In this document: one piece after another, positions 29,025 through 36,485 of the stretch
How the letters are laid out: every line of letters begins with the position of its first letter
Position numbering within the stretch: the first letter of the stretch is position 1
Assembly: GCA_016875735.1 (NCBI GenBank)
Contig: VGOW01000005.1
Span: forward strand, 39,600 to 103,599
DNA length: 64,000 bases
Origin: Chloroflexota bacterium
Lineage (GTDB): Bacteria; Chloroflexota; Anaerolineae; Anaerolineales; VGOW01
Direction of reading: 5' to 3'
Translations under genes and position numbers: made by a program
Notes under the pieces: generated by a model
Database searches by the model: none
What the model was told of the DNA's origin: nothing
The model's input: only the letters and a program-made list of their open reading frames with translations

Positions 29025-29030
29025 ATTATA
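29025..29030 (-). promoter_or_regulatory. -10 box of a leaderless promoter (ECF sigma)
   Basis: Minus-strand TATAAT lies 7 bases before the chosen ATG. No good -35 is found at the normal distance. Confidence 0.5.
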
Positions 29031-29167
29031 CTTGCTCTGGCGAAGGCGGCGTATGCCATCTGTCTGTTGATGCTCACCAACAATTAATGCTGGAGACGTA
29101 AGAAGCCGTGGTGTTGTGTTGTCTGGAAGGAAGAGTTATCAACTTTCCCATCTTCCAGGAGGACACC

Positions 29168-30163
29168 ATGCCACACTCTTATCTCACTCGACGCGAATTT
29201 CTGCGGTTAGGCGGCCTCGGCCTCGGCGCGGCGGCGTTAGCCGCGTGCGGCGCGCCAGCCACAGTTGCCCCCACCGTCGCGCCGCCCACGGCTTTGCCCC
29301 AGCCCACGGCTGTCCCCGCCGAACAGTCTCGCGTTCTGTTGGGCGATGTAACGGACTTCGCCCTCAAAGGCGATTGGCCGGGGCGCTTTGGCTTTGTCAA
29401 GTTCAAACTGAACGCCGGCTTCTTCAACGGCGACAAGGCCTACTTCATCCGCACCGACGCTTCGGACAAAACATTTGCCGACGCCAACAAACTGGTCTTT
29501 GTGCCCTTGCTCGGCGCGATCCAATCCGTGCCGGGAGTTGCCGCCAAGCTCTACTTGTTTGAAGGCGGCTCGCCCGACCAACTCCCCGTTCTCGGCACAG
29601 CCCCCTCACAGGAAAACTACAGCCCCGTCTGGCAACTGCACAAAGTCACCCCCAAAGATTCCACCCTTTACGACTCGGAAGAAAAACTGAAGGCTGCCGA
29701 GTCATCCGGCGAGGTGACCATCGAGGCGCAGACTGTCGTTGTCAACTATCCGGTGGTCAAGTGGCCGGGCGGCGAATTGTCGGTGGACGCCGACAAGAAG
29801 GAATATCTGGGCGGCGGCCAATGTTTAGAGCCGGTGGACACGGCCAGCATGACGGCGACCTTCAAATTACACGAGTGCTTCCCCGGCAGTCGCTACATCG
29901 TCACCGACACCTCGGCTGTGCCGATGGCGCCGATGATGGCGGTGGCCGCCGCCGGGCCGGTGCAGAATCTGTGGAAGAGCGAGGCGGCTGTGGGCACGGC
30001 CAAGATTTGGGTGTTCGCCAACGGCATCCCCGGCAGCGGGGTGATGGGCTTCCAGCCGGCCATCTTCGATTCGCGGGCTGGTGATGCCGTCTGGAGTCCG
30101 CTCTGGACGTATCGCGACACCGGGCGCGTGAGCATTCAGCGAGGAGAGTTTTTCGATGGCTGA
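29168..30163 (+). CDS. Tat-exported lipoprotein of unknown function
   Basis: The 331-residue protein begins with a twin-arginine signal (TRREFLRLGGLGLGAAALAA) ending in the lipobox cysteine, then a Pro/Ala/Thr linker. The mature part (about residues 60-331) is rich in beta-like segments and contains KWPGGELSVDADKKEYLGGG; I do not recognise a named domain with confidence. AGGAGG precedes the ATG. Its stop overlaps the next gene by eight bases, so it is translationally coupled to an Fe-S metallochaperone, which suggests a metal-related role. Confidence 0.75.
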   Translation: MPHSYLTRREFLRLGGLGLGAAALAACGAPATVAPTVAPPTALPQPTAVPAEQSRVLLGDVTDFALKGDWPGRFGFVKFKLNAGFFNGDKAYFIRTDASDKTFADANKLVFVPLLGAIQSVPGVAAKLYLFEGGSPDQLPVLGTAPSQENYSPVWQLHKVTPKDSTLYDSEEKLKAAESSGEVTIEAQTVVVNYPVVKWPGGELSVDADKKEYLGGGQCLEPVDTASMTATFKLHECFPGSRYIVTDTSAVPMAPMMAVAAAGPVQNLWKSEAAVGTAKIWVFANGIPGSGVMGFQPAIFDSRAGDAVWSPLWTYRDTGRVSIQRGEFFDG

Positions 30164-30677
30164 TACTTGCGGCTGCCCGCCCGAGGCCGGAAACGCCGTT
30201 TGCGAATTACCGGCTCAGGGGTTCCAACGCCCGTCCCGCATCGCCCATGCCTGCCCCGAGTGCGCCAAGACTGGCAAGCCCGTGCAAGGGCAAACGATCA
30301 AGGCCCTGCTCGCGGTGACGCTGCGTGAAGTACACGACGTGGAATATCTATTTTGCCGGACGCAGACTTGCCCGGTCGTTTACTTTTCAGCCGACGGTGA
30401 GCAGACCTTTACGGTGGAACAGGTGCGAGAACGTGTTTACCAAAAGGAGCCGGGCACGGACGATGTGTTCGTCTGCTACTGCTTCCGCCACACTGTGGGC
30501 GAGCTTCGCGCCGCCTCAGCCGAAACCCGCCTGGCCATCGTGGACGACATCAACACCGGCATCAACGCCGGCCAATGCGCCTGCGATCTGCGAAACCCGC
30601 AAGGCTCGTGCTGTTTGGGGAATGTACGCGGGTTGGCGAAACAACTTGAGCGCCTGGCGGTGGAAGCGGCGGGTTGA
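30156..30677 (+). CDS. Iron-sulfur cluster-binding metallochaperone, CopZ N-terminal type
   Basis: The 173-residue cysteine-rich protein has CPECAKTGKPVQGQTIKALL, an FCRTQTCPVVYF stretch, then VFVCYCFRHTVGEL and the closing CACDLRNPQGSCCLGNV. This matches the zinc plus [2Fe-2S] domain found at the N terminus of Archaeoglobus CopZ and in stand-alone putative metallochaperones. It should act in the cytoplasm, possibly in copper handling. It overlaps the lipoprotein gene upstream and is followed by an intrinsic terminator. Confidence 0.85.
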   Translation: MADTCGCPPEAGNAVCELPAQGFQRPSRIAHACPECAKTGKPVQGQTIKALLAVTLREVHDVEYLFCRTQTCPVVYFSADGEQTFTVEQVRERVYQKEPGTDDVFVCYCFRHTVGELRAASAETRLAIVDDINTGINAGQCACDLRNPQGSCCLGNVRGLAKQLERLAVEAAG

Positions 30678-30709
30678 CACGCCCCGCCTCTTGCAATGCG
30701 CCAAGTCTG

Positions 30710-30735
30710 GCGCAGAGATACTCTGCGCTTTTTTT
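30710..30735 (+). terminator. Intrinsic terminator after the metallochaperone gene
   Basis: GCGCAGAG (30710-30717) and CTCTGCGC (30721-30728) form a perfect 8-base stem with a three-base loop, followed by seven T residues. Confidence 0.88.
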
Positions 30736-31115
30736 GCGTCTGTTGGCCGCCTCCACGAAGTAAGACTCTTGGCCTTTGCTTCGTCTATACGGGTGGAAGG
30801 GCAATCCGCTCTCAATATATTCACTCAACGGAGGTTGACTATGAACATTATCGGCGCAATCGTAGCAGGACTGGTCGGAACAGTCGCTATCAGCATGTTG
30901 ATGGCGATGGCTCCCCTGATGGGCATGCCCAAAATGGCGATTTGGGAAATGCTCGGCACCATGTTCAGCAAGGAAGGCAACGTCTCGCTGGGCTGGATCA
31001 TCCACTTCATGATGGGCGTGATCTTCGCCATCATCTACGCCGCGCTGTGGGCGGCCGGCATCGGCTCAGCCACACTGTTGGGCCACTTGTTGAAGCAAAA
31101 AGAACATCCTTTTTA

Positions 31116-31143
31116 TTGACATGAACAGTTTACCAAGTATAAT
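31116..31143 (+). promoter_or_regulatory. Consensus sigma70 promoter inside the cassette
   Basis: TTGACA (31116-31121), a 16-base spacer and TATAAT (31138-31143) are both perfect consensus hexamers. Most integron cassettes lack a promoter, so this one can be expressed wherever it lands. Transcription should begin near 31150. Confidence 0.88.
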
Positions 31144-31149
31144 GATTAC

Positions 31150-31241
31150 AGCGTCTGGGATGAGTCGCCAAGCGTCTCGTAGTGGGGCTTTTAGCCTCAA
31201 CCCCAGTCGCTTTTTTATTTCCCCAACCACGAGAGGGCCTT
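31150..31241 (+). ncRNA. Putative structured leader RNA with terminator-like hairpin before DUF3800
   Basis: Between the start point and the ATG lies about 90 bases with a direct repeat AGCGTCT (31150-31156 and 31171-31177). A hairpin follows: outer AGCG (31171) pairs with CGCT (31208), inner TGGGG (31183) with CCCCA (31201), then TTTTTT. It can serve as an attenuator, or end a small RNA. RNA motifs upstream of DUF3800 genes have been described in published structured-RNA surveys; I could not compare this sequence with them. Confidence 0.55.
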
Positions 31242-32147
31242 ATGTACCTTTGCTACATAGATGAATCTGGAACTTCAGATATTCCTGGCAATACATCTCA
31301 CTTCGTTCTTTCTGGTTTATCCGTTCCTGTTTGGTATTGGAGGGACTGTGACAAAGAAATTGAATTCATAAAGAGAAGATATGCTCTTGAATCAGCAGAA
31401 ATCCATGTTGCTTGGATATTAAGGCCATATCTTGAACAAAGCCAAATACAGAATTTCGATGCGCTCGACTATATCCAAAGGCGTTCTCAAGTGGAAAGCT
31501 TGAGAAAAGCCGAATTGCTACGCCTTCAAAGGACGAATGTCAAACAGTACAAGCAAACACGCAAAAACTATCGGAGCACAGAAAGCTATATCCATTTGAC
31601 CAGAGACGAAAGGCGAAAGTTCATCAAGGAAATTGCTGAATGTATATCAAAGTGGAGATTTGCAAGACTCTTTGCGGAATGTGTAGATAAAATTCATTTC
31701 GACCCGGCCCGAGCAAACAAAACTGTTGACGAACAATCGTTTGAACAGATCGTATCTCGCTTCGAGCAATATCTTCAAAATATAGGAAAAGGTAGTTCCA
31801 CTTTATCGTATGGGATGTTGATTCATGACAACAACGAAACAGTAGCCAAAAAACACACCGCATTGATGAAGAAGTTCCATCAAACCGGAACCTTATGGAC
31901 CGGTGTGAAAAGTATTGTAGAGACTCCGTTGTTTGTTGATAGCCAACTGACCAGCATGGTGCAAATAGCGGACGTATGCGCTTACGCTTTGCGTAGATAC
32001 CTTGAAAACAATGAAGACGAACTTTTTGATTTTGTTTTCCAAAGAGCAGACCGAAAGGACGGAATTGCTGTTGGTGTAAGGCACTTTACCAAGTCGGGCT
32101 GTTTATGCAAAATCTGCGGTTCTCACAAAAAGCCAATTGCACTATAG
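31242..32147 (+). CDS. DUF3800 domain protein, cassette-borne
   Basis: The 301-residue protein starts MYLCYIDESGTSDIPG; the IDESG motif at residues 6-10 is the hallmark of DUF3800, thought to be an RNase H-like fold with this acidic pair at the putative active site. The C-terminal block LFVDSQLTSMVQIADVCAYA carries the second conserved aspartate. Two CxxC-like cysteines close the chain (CLCKICG). The start at 31242 follows GAGAGGG; an upstream TTG-started frame would run through the leader hairpin. Codon use is AT-rich unlike its neighbours, as expected for a transferred gene. Substrate unknown; a nucleic-acid-cleaving role is an inference. Confidence 0.88.
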   Translation: MYLCYIDESGTSDIPGNTSHFVLSGLSVPVWYWRDCDKEIEFIKRRYALESAEIHVAWILRPYLEQSQIQNFDALDYIQRRSQVESLRKAELLRLQRTNVKQYKQTRKNYRSTESYIHLTRDERRKFIKEIAECISKWRFARLFAECVDKIHFDPARANKTVDEQSFEQIVSRFEQYLQNIGKGSSTLSYGMLIHDNNETVAKKHTALMKKFHQTGTLWTGVKSIVETPLFVDSQLTSMVQIADVCAYALRRYLENNEDELFDFVFQRADRKDGIAVGVRHFTKSGCLCKICGSHKKPIAL

Positions 32148-32152
32148 GCGTG

Positions 32153-32220
32153 GCCCAACCCTGCGTGCAGTGGACTGGCCTCCGCTACGCTTCGGCCAGC
32201 CACTGACGCTTTCGTTGGGC
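32153..32220 (+). repeat. attC recombination site of the cassette
   Basis: R'' GCCCAAC (32153-32159) pairs fully with R' GTTGGGC (32214-32220). Unpaired spacers CCT and TTTC follow. The L box GCGT-CAGTGG (32163-32173) pairs with CCACTGACGC (32200-32209), leaving G32167 as an extrahelical base; A32174 is the second. CTGGCC/GGCCAG forms the terminal stem with a 13-base loop. This is the textbook attC layout: R box, unpaired central spacer, L box with extrahelical bases, variable terminal structure. Confidence 0.9.
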
Positions 32221-32454
32221 GGCATCGCCTTCGGCGTGGCGCATTTCGTTGCCGCTGGGCTAGCGATGGGCGGCATGCCTATGATGCACGCCGGAATCAA
32301 AGCCGGAACCGTGCAGGCCCCTGGCGTGTTGATGCTGAACGTCGGGGTCATGGGCTTGATGGGCGGGCTAATCGGGCACGCCGTCTACGGGCTGGTTGTC
32401 GCGCTGGTCTACGGAGTCTTCACCCGCTAGGCCGCGCCTACGCCCAGCCTGTCT

Positions 32455-32486
32455 GGCCGGGCCGGGCGAGGGAACCCGGCCTGGCC
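32455..32486 (+). terminator. GC-rich hairpin after the interrupted gene
   Basis: GGCCGGGCCGGG (32455-32466) and CCCGGCCTGGCC (32475-32486) pair with one mismatch. The T-tract is poor, so it may be a weak terminator or another repeat. Confidence 0.4.
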
Positions 32487-32596
32487 CCTTCAGCCAATGA
32501 GATAGAGCATCCCTATCCTCCGATGCCGTGGCGGCAATTCTACAAACGATGACAGGGCAGTTCGTATATACTACTCTCGGAGGCCTATGTCGTGAA

Positions 32597-33784
32597 GTGA
32601 TCAGTGTTTTCATTGCGTTTCCATTTTGCCGCCACAAGTGTTCGTATTGCGATCTCAATGCCTATGCCGGATTGGATGATCTGATCCCGGCGTATGTTGA
32701 GTCACTGATCGTGGAGACGCGGCTTATCGGGCGGGGAGCCGACGCCCCCGTTCACACAGTGTACTTTGGCGGCGGCACACCCTCGCTCATCCCTCTGCCA
32801 CTGCTGAGCGATCTATTCGCCAGCCTGCGCGATTCGTTCGCGCTTACCGACGATTGCGAAATTTCATTGGAGGCCAACCCCGACACGGTGGACGCCGCCT
32901 ATCTCAAGGGCTTGCGGCAGCTCGGGGTAAATCGACTCAGCCTCGGCGCGCAATCGGCGCAGGCCAATGAGTTGACTCTGTTTGGGCGGACGCATACCTT
33001 CGACGACGTGGCGCGAGCGGTGAAGTTGGCGCGGGAGGCCGGGTTCGAAAACATCAGCCTCGATTTGATCTATGGTGCGCCGGGGCAGACGATGGAAAGT
33101 TGGCAGGACACGATGAAGCGGCACCTCGCGCTCGGTGTGGATCACTTTTCGCTGTACGCCCTCTCGCTCGACTTCGGCACGCCTCTGCGCGCGTGGGTGA
33201 GCCGGGGATTGTTGCCCGAACCGGATTCTGATTTGGCGGCGGAAATGTATGAATGGGCGGATGAGGAGTTGGGGCGGGCGGGGTTCACGCAGTATGAGAT
33301 TTCGAGTTGGGCGAAGAAGGAGGAACTTCAAACATCAAACTCCAAACTCCAAAATTCCAAATTCGAGTGCCGCCACAATTTGCAGTATTGGCGCAACGAG
33401 CCGTATCTTGGGTTGGGGGCGGGGGCGCACGGATGGTGTGGCGGCTTTCGTTATTCCAACGCGGCCTCGCCGAAAGCATATGTCAATCGGATGAAAGAAG
33501 GGGTAGAGAGGCCGTTTCCGTTTTCTCCGGCGTTGGCCCAATCCATTCCGGTGAACCGCGAAACGGAGATGAGCGAGACGATGCTCACCGGCTTGCGTTT
33601 GGTGAGCGAGGGCGTGAGCGAAGAGTCGTTTCGGCAAAGGTATGGGAGTGGGCTCGGCGACGTGTTTGCGAAGGAATTGGGCGAACTGAGCGCGCGCGGG
33701 TTAGTGGAGTGGACTGAAGATGGCGCGCGGCTGAAGAAAGAGGGGCGGCTGGTGGCGAATTGGGCCTTCGAGAAGTTTGTGTGA
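32597..33784 (+). CDS. hemW: Radical SAM haem chaperone HemW (coproporphyrinogen oxidase-like)
   Basis: The 395-residue protein has the radical SAM cysteines in CRHKCSYCDLNAYA, then TVYFGGGTPSLIP, LEANPDTVD and ECRHNLQYW, as in HemW, which inserts haem into proteins using a [4Fe-4S] cluster and SAM. The start is uncertain: GTG at 32597 follows GGAGG and matches the usual short N terminus, while a frame from 32528 would add 23 unusual residues. Between SSWAKK and ECRHN there is an extra repeat-derived stretch of about 13 residues, near residues 243-257. Confidence 0.9.
   Translation: MISVFIAFPFCRHKCSYCDLNAYAGLDDLIPAYVESLIVETRLIGRGADAPVHTVYFGGGTPSLIPLPLLSDLFASLRDSFALTDDCEISLEANPDTVDAAYLKGLRQLGVNRLSLGAQSAQANELTLFGRTHTFDDVARAVKLAREAGFENISLDLIYGAPGQTMESWQDTMKRHLALGVDHFSLYALSLDFGTPLRAWVSRGLLPEPDSDLAAEMYEWADEELGRAGFTQYEISSWAKKEELQTSNSKLQNSKFECRHNLQYWRNEPYLGLGAGAHGWCGGFRYSNAASPKAYVNRMKEGVERPFPFSPALAQSIPVNRETEMSETMLTGLRLVSEGVSEESFRQRYGSGLGDVFAKELGELSARGLVEWTEDGARLKKEGRLVANWAFEKFV
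33325..33366. repeat. In-frame degenerate repeat inside hemW
   Basis: The DNA here is CAAACTCCAAACTCCAAAA-like text encoding LQTSNSKLQNSKF. HemW relatives as I know them pass almost directly from the WAK region to ECRHN, so this looks inserted. Confidence 0.5.
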
Positions 33785-33846
33785 GTTCAGTAGCCAGAAG
33801 TCAGATGTCAGAAATCAGACCTCCGACCTCTAACCTCTAACCTCTC
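33785..33846. repeat. Degenerate CAGAAGTCAGA / CCTCTAA repeat
   Basis: The gap between hemW and the polyprenyl synthase is filled with CAGAAGTCAGATGTCAGAAA-like and CTCTAACCTCTAACCTCT-like units. It appears to be another dispersed low-complexity family. Confidence 0.45.
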
Positions 33847-34857
33847 TTACTGCGCCCTCCCCAACAATTGCAGGGTGAGATCATGAAGGGCTTCACCGGC
33901 ATTGCCTGCCGGTTGCGCGGCGGCGAGGCTGGCTAAGGCTGAGTCGGTGTGATGCCGCTCGCGCTCTTCGGCGGCCTCGCGCGCGCCGCTGGCTTCGAGC
34001 AAACTCACGATCATTTCCACGCTCGCGCCGCCTTGCTCTTCGGGGCAATACGCGGCGCGCAGGTTGGGATCGCGGTCGAGGCCGATAAGCACTGGCAGAG
34101 TCTTTTTGCGAGTGACGATGTCCGTCGCCGCCGATTTGCCGGTGAGGGCGGCATCGCCCCAAATGCCCAAAATGTCATCGCGGATCTGAAAAGCGAGGCC
34201 GAGGTGCCGGCCAAACTTGCGGTAGTGGCCGCGCACGGCCGGCGTCTGCCCGGCGGCCAATGCGCCACACTCGGCGGCGGTGGCAATGAGCGAGGCCGTC
34301 TTGCCTTCGATCATCTGCAAGTATTCGTCGGCGGTCACTTCGTCGCGAGTCTCGAAGGCCATATCGTGATGTTGGCCCTGCGTGAGGTGCAGGCCGGTGG
34401 TGTCGAGCAGTTGAAAGGCTTCGATGATGGCGGCGGAGTCGAGGCCGCGCAGGCGGGCGCGCTGCGCGGCAAGGTGGGCGTAGGTGAACAACGCATCACC
34501 GGCGTTGATGGCTTGGGGCTTGCCCCACAGTTTCCAAACGGTGGCGCGTCCCCGCCGGAGCGGGCTGTCGTCTTGAATGTCGTCGTGCACGAGCGAGAAA
34601 TTGTGAATCAGTTCGACAGCGGCGGCAAAGGGCAGGGCTCGCTCCCAGTCGCCGCCGCTGGCCGCCGCGCACAGCAGGGTGATGGCCGGGCGCGTGCGCT
34701 TGCCGGCCACTGCGCGCGGCTGGCCTTCGTCGATCCAGCCGAGGTGGTAATACAACATGCGGGCGTAATCGTCGGGCGGGGGCAGGCGAAAGTCGAGCGC
34801 GGCGCGCAGTTCGGCTTCGAGGGCGGGGGCGAAGGCGGAGAGGAAAGAGGAGAGCAT
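33847..34857 (-). CDS. Polyprenyl diphosphate synthase (farnesyl/geranylgeranyl type)
   Basis: The 336-residue enzyme condenses isopentenyl diphosphate with allylic diphosphates. The first aspartate-rich motif is LVHDDIQDDSPLRRG; the second region reads FQIRDDILGIWGD. The basic GKRTRPAITLL segment near residue 55 binds diphosphate. Product length (C15 or C20) cannot be set from what I see. The start MLSSFLSAF is chosen over an upstream MFIV frame that reads through repeat DNA. It follows the type 2 IDI gene on the same strand, so the two make an isoprenoid pair. Confidence 0.92.
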   Translation of the reverse strand: MLSSFLSAFAPALEAELRAALDFRLPPPDDYARMLYYHLGWIDEGQPRAVAGKRTRPAITLLCAAASGGDWERALPFAAAVELIHNFSLVHDDIQDDSPLRRGRATVWKLWGKPQAINAGDALFTYAHLAAQRARLRGLDSAAIIEAFQLLDTTGLHLTQGQHHDMAFETRDEVTADEYLQMIEGKTASLIATAAECGALAAGQTPAVRGHYRKFGRHLGLAFQIRDDILGIWGDAALTGKSAATDIVTRKKTLPVLIGLDRDPNLRAAYCPEEQGGASVEMIVSLLEASGAREAAEERERHHTDSALASLAAAQPAGNAGEALHDLTLQLLGRAQ

Positions 34858-34860
34858 TAT

Positions 34861-34935
34861 GAAATGAACAATGAACAATGACGAATGGCAAATGGCGAAT
34901 GACGAATGGCAAATGACGAATGACGAATGGACAAT
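34861..34935. repeat. Degenerate AATGACGAATGGC repeat
   Basis: Repeated ACAATGA, ACGAATGGC and AAATGACGAATG units fill the gap between the polyprenyl synthase and IDI genes. A related ATGAACAATGAGACAATGAACA stretch sits at the start of miaA. Confidence 0.5.
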
Positions 34936-34947
34936 GAGACCACAAGA

Positions 34948-36018
34948 CTACGAGACTACGAGAACGGGTTTGGATTGGAGGGTGGCGATGTCTTTGCAGG
35001 CGGCGGCGAAGAGGGCGATGCGGATCTCGCGCGAGAGTTCGTGAACGGTTTCGACGACGGCCTCCACCGATTGATCGGCGGCTTTGAGGAAGGGGCCGGC
35101 CATGCCGCCCATCACAGCGCCGAGCGCGAGGCATTTGGCAATGTCGATTCCATCGCGCAAGCCGCCGGAGGCGATGACCGGCAGCTGCGGGGCGGCCTCC
35201 CGCGCGTTGAGGATCGCTTCCACAGTGGAGATGCCCCACGAGACGAAGGCGGCGGCCACGCGCGCATTGGAGGCGTTTTGGGTGCGGTGCATTTCCACCT
35301 GACTCCACGACGTGCCTCCCGCGCCGGCCACATCAATAGCGCTGATGCCCGCTTCGGCGAGTCGGCGGCAATCGTCTTTCGAGAATCCCCAACCCACTTC
35401 TTTGGCAACCACCAGAATGTTCTCGGCGGCGAGGCTTTGGCACACGGCCTCAACTTTTTTCAGCAGCCCGGCGAAGTTGGTGTTGCCTTCGGGTTGCACC
35501 GCTTCTTGCAAGGCGTTGAAGTGAAGGATGAGCGCGTCGGCTCCGGCGACGGCGACGGCGCGGCGGCACTGCTCGGCGGTGTAGCCGTAGTTCAGCTGCA
35601 CCGCGCCGAGATTGGCAAAGAGCAAAACGTCGGGCGCTTCGGCGCGGACTTGAAAGGTATGGGCGGTGTCGGGGCGCTCGATGGCGGCGCGCATCGAGCC
35701 GAGACCCATGGCCACGCCAGCCGCTTGCGCGCCGAGCGCGAGCGTGCGGTTGATCTGGTGCGCGCGCGGCGTGCCGCCGGTCATTGACGAAATGAGTATC
35801 GGCGCGGCCAAAGTTTTGTTGAAGAGCCGGGTCGCAATGGAAACGTCGGCGAGGTTCAGTTCGGGCAGGGCGGTGTGTTGGAAGCGGTAACGCTCGAGGC
35901 CGGTGGTCAATCCCCGAAACTGCACGTCCTTCTCTAAATTGATACGAATGTGATCGTCTTTGCGAGAAACGGTGCGCGGGTCGTCGGGCGTAACTTCGGG
36001 CATGGAGGGGGGTTTCAT
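34948..36018 (-). CDS. fni: Type 2 isopentenyl-diphosphate delta-isomerase
   Basis: The 356-residue FMN enzyme interconverts isopentenyl and dimethylallyl diphosphate. Diagnostic parts are SRKDDHIRINLEKDVQFRG, APILISSMTGGTPRAHQINR, GLGSMRAAIE, VVKEVGWG-type text (LVVAKEVGWGFSKDD) and IDVAGAGGTSWSQVE, followed by SGGLRDGIDIAKCLALGA. Length is typical. It supplies substrate for the polyprenyl synthase encoded next on the same strand. Confidence 0.95.
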   Translation of the reverse strand: MKPPSMPEVTPDDPRTVSRKDDHIRINLEKDVQFRGLTTGLERYRFQHTALPELNLADVSIATRLFNKTLAAPILISSMTGGTPRAHQINRTLALGAQAAGVAMGLGSMRAAIERPDTAHTFQVRAEAPDVLLFANLGAVQLNYGYTAEQCRRAVAVAGADALILHFNALQEAVQPEGNTNFAGLLKKVEAVCQSLAAENILVVAKEVGWGFSKDDCRRLAEAGISAIDVAGAGGTSWSQVEMHRTQNASNARVAAAFVSWGISTVEAILNAREAAPQLPVIASGGLRDGIDIAKCLALGAVMGGMAGPFLKAADQSVEAVVETVHELSREIRIALFAAACKDIATLQSKPVLVVS

Positions 36019-36075
36019 TAAGTTGAACGGCGGCCATGTTACCAGTGGGCAGAGGGGTTGTCAAACATGCGATGC

Positions 36076-36103
36076 TTGACAGCCCGCCCCGCCACATTAC
36101 AAT
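36076..36103 (+). promoter_or_regulatory. Sigma70 promoter for acpP
   Basis: TTGACA (36076-36081), a 16-base spacer and TACAAT (36098-36103) lie about 35 bases before the acpP start. AGGAGGA precedes the ATG. Confidence 0.75.
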
Positions 36104-36137
36104 GGGGCAAACTCACCCCAACCATCAGGAGGATTAC

Positions 36138-36377
36138 ATGTCAGATACTCAGGAACGCATCACAAAAATCATTGTCAACCTGCTCGGCGCGAAGCCCGAA
36201 GATGTGACCCTCGAAAAGCGATTCCGCGAAGACCTCGAAGCCGATTCGCTCGATCTCGTCGAACTCATCATGGCCTTTGAGGAAGAATTCGGCGGCGAGA
36301 TTTCCGACGAGGACGCGCAGAAGATCACCACCGTTGGCGAGGCGATTAACTACGTTGACAGCAAAATGAAGAAGTAG
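36138..36377 (+). CDS. acpP: Acyl carrier protein
   Basis: The 79-residue acidic protein carries fatty-acyl chains on a 4'-phosphopantetheine attached to Ser37 in [19 protein letters not shown]. Length and helix pattern are standard. It has its own promoter, a strong AGGAGG site and a terminator, so it is a single-gene unit. It is divergent from the isomerase gene. Confidence 0.97.
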   Translation: MSDTQERITKIIVNLLGAKPEDVTLEKRFREDLEADSLDLVELIMAFEEEFGGEISDEDAQKITTVGEAINYVDSKMKK

Positions 36378-36393
36378 CCTGCCGAAATAATAG

Positions 36394-36427
36394 CGGGCGG
36401 ACTGGCTTGCGCAGTCCGCCCGTTTTG
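36394..36427 (+). terminator. Intrinsic terminator of acpP
   Basis: CGGGCGGACTG (36394-36404) and CAGTCCGCCCG (36412-36422) form a perfect 11-base stem followed by TTTT. Confidence 0.88.
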
Positions 36428-36485
36428 ATTCCGAGTCCGGTCGGGGCGCGGCCTCACTCCCGATCCGCCGCGCCGGGGGGCTCCG

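Larger units (their letters stand above)
31078..32214 (+). mobile_element. Integron gene cassette carrying DUF3800
   Basis: The unit is bounded by G^TTGGGC core sites at 31077-31083 and 32214-32220, ends in a complete attC, and contains one AT-rich gene in the usual cassette orientation (gene first, attC at the 3' end). G+C is 22 of 60 bases at 31381-31440 against 40 of 60 at 33001-33060 outside. No transposase, terminal inverted repeat or integrase is present. The cassette therefore probably entered a secondary GTTRRRY site in the chromosome through an integrase supplied in trans. Confidence 0.88.
30841..32430 (+). pseudogene. Small multi-helix membrane protein gene interrupted by an integron cassette
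   Basis: The 5' part (30841-31083) encodes MNIIGAIVAGLVGTVAISML and continues to AGIGSATLLG. The 3' part (32221-32430) encodes GIAFGVAHFVAAGLAMGGMP to VVALVYGVFTR. Deleting 31084-32220 joins them in frame to give 150 residues with about four hydrophobic helices. The halves fit each other as one hydrophobic protein of the kind usually left as a DUF. As written, translation from the GGAGG-preceded ATG ends inside the cassette at 31119 after 92 residues. The role is unknown; it may belong to the metal-handling genes upstream. Confidence 0.85.

Noticed and set aside
31078..32220. Reading the DUF3800 insertion as an ordinary insertion sequence with a 7-base target duplication
   Set aside because: There is no transposase and there are no terminal inverted repeats. 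The right end folds as a full attC, and GTTGGGC is the integron core sequence, which explains the direct repeat better.
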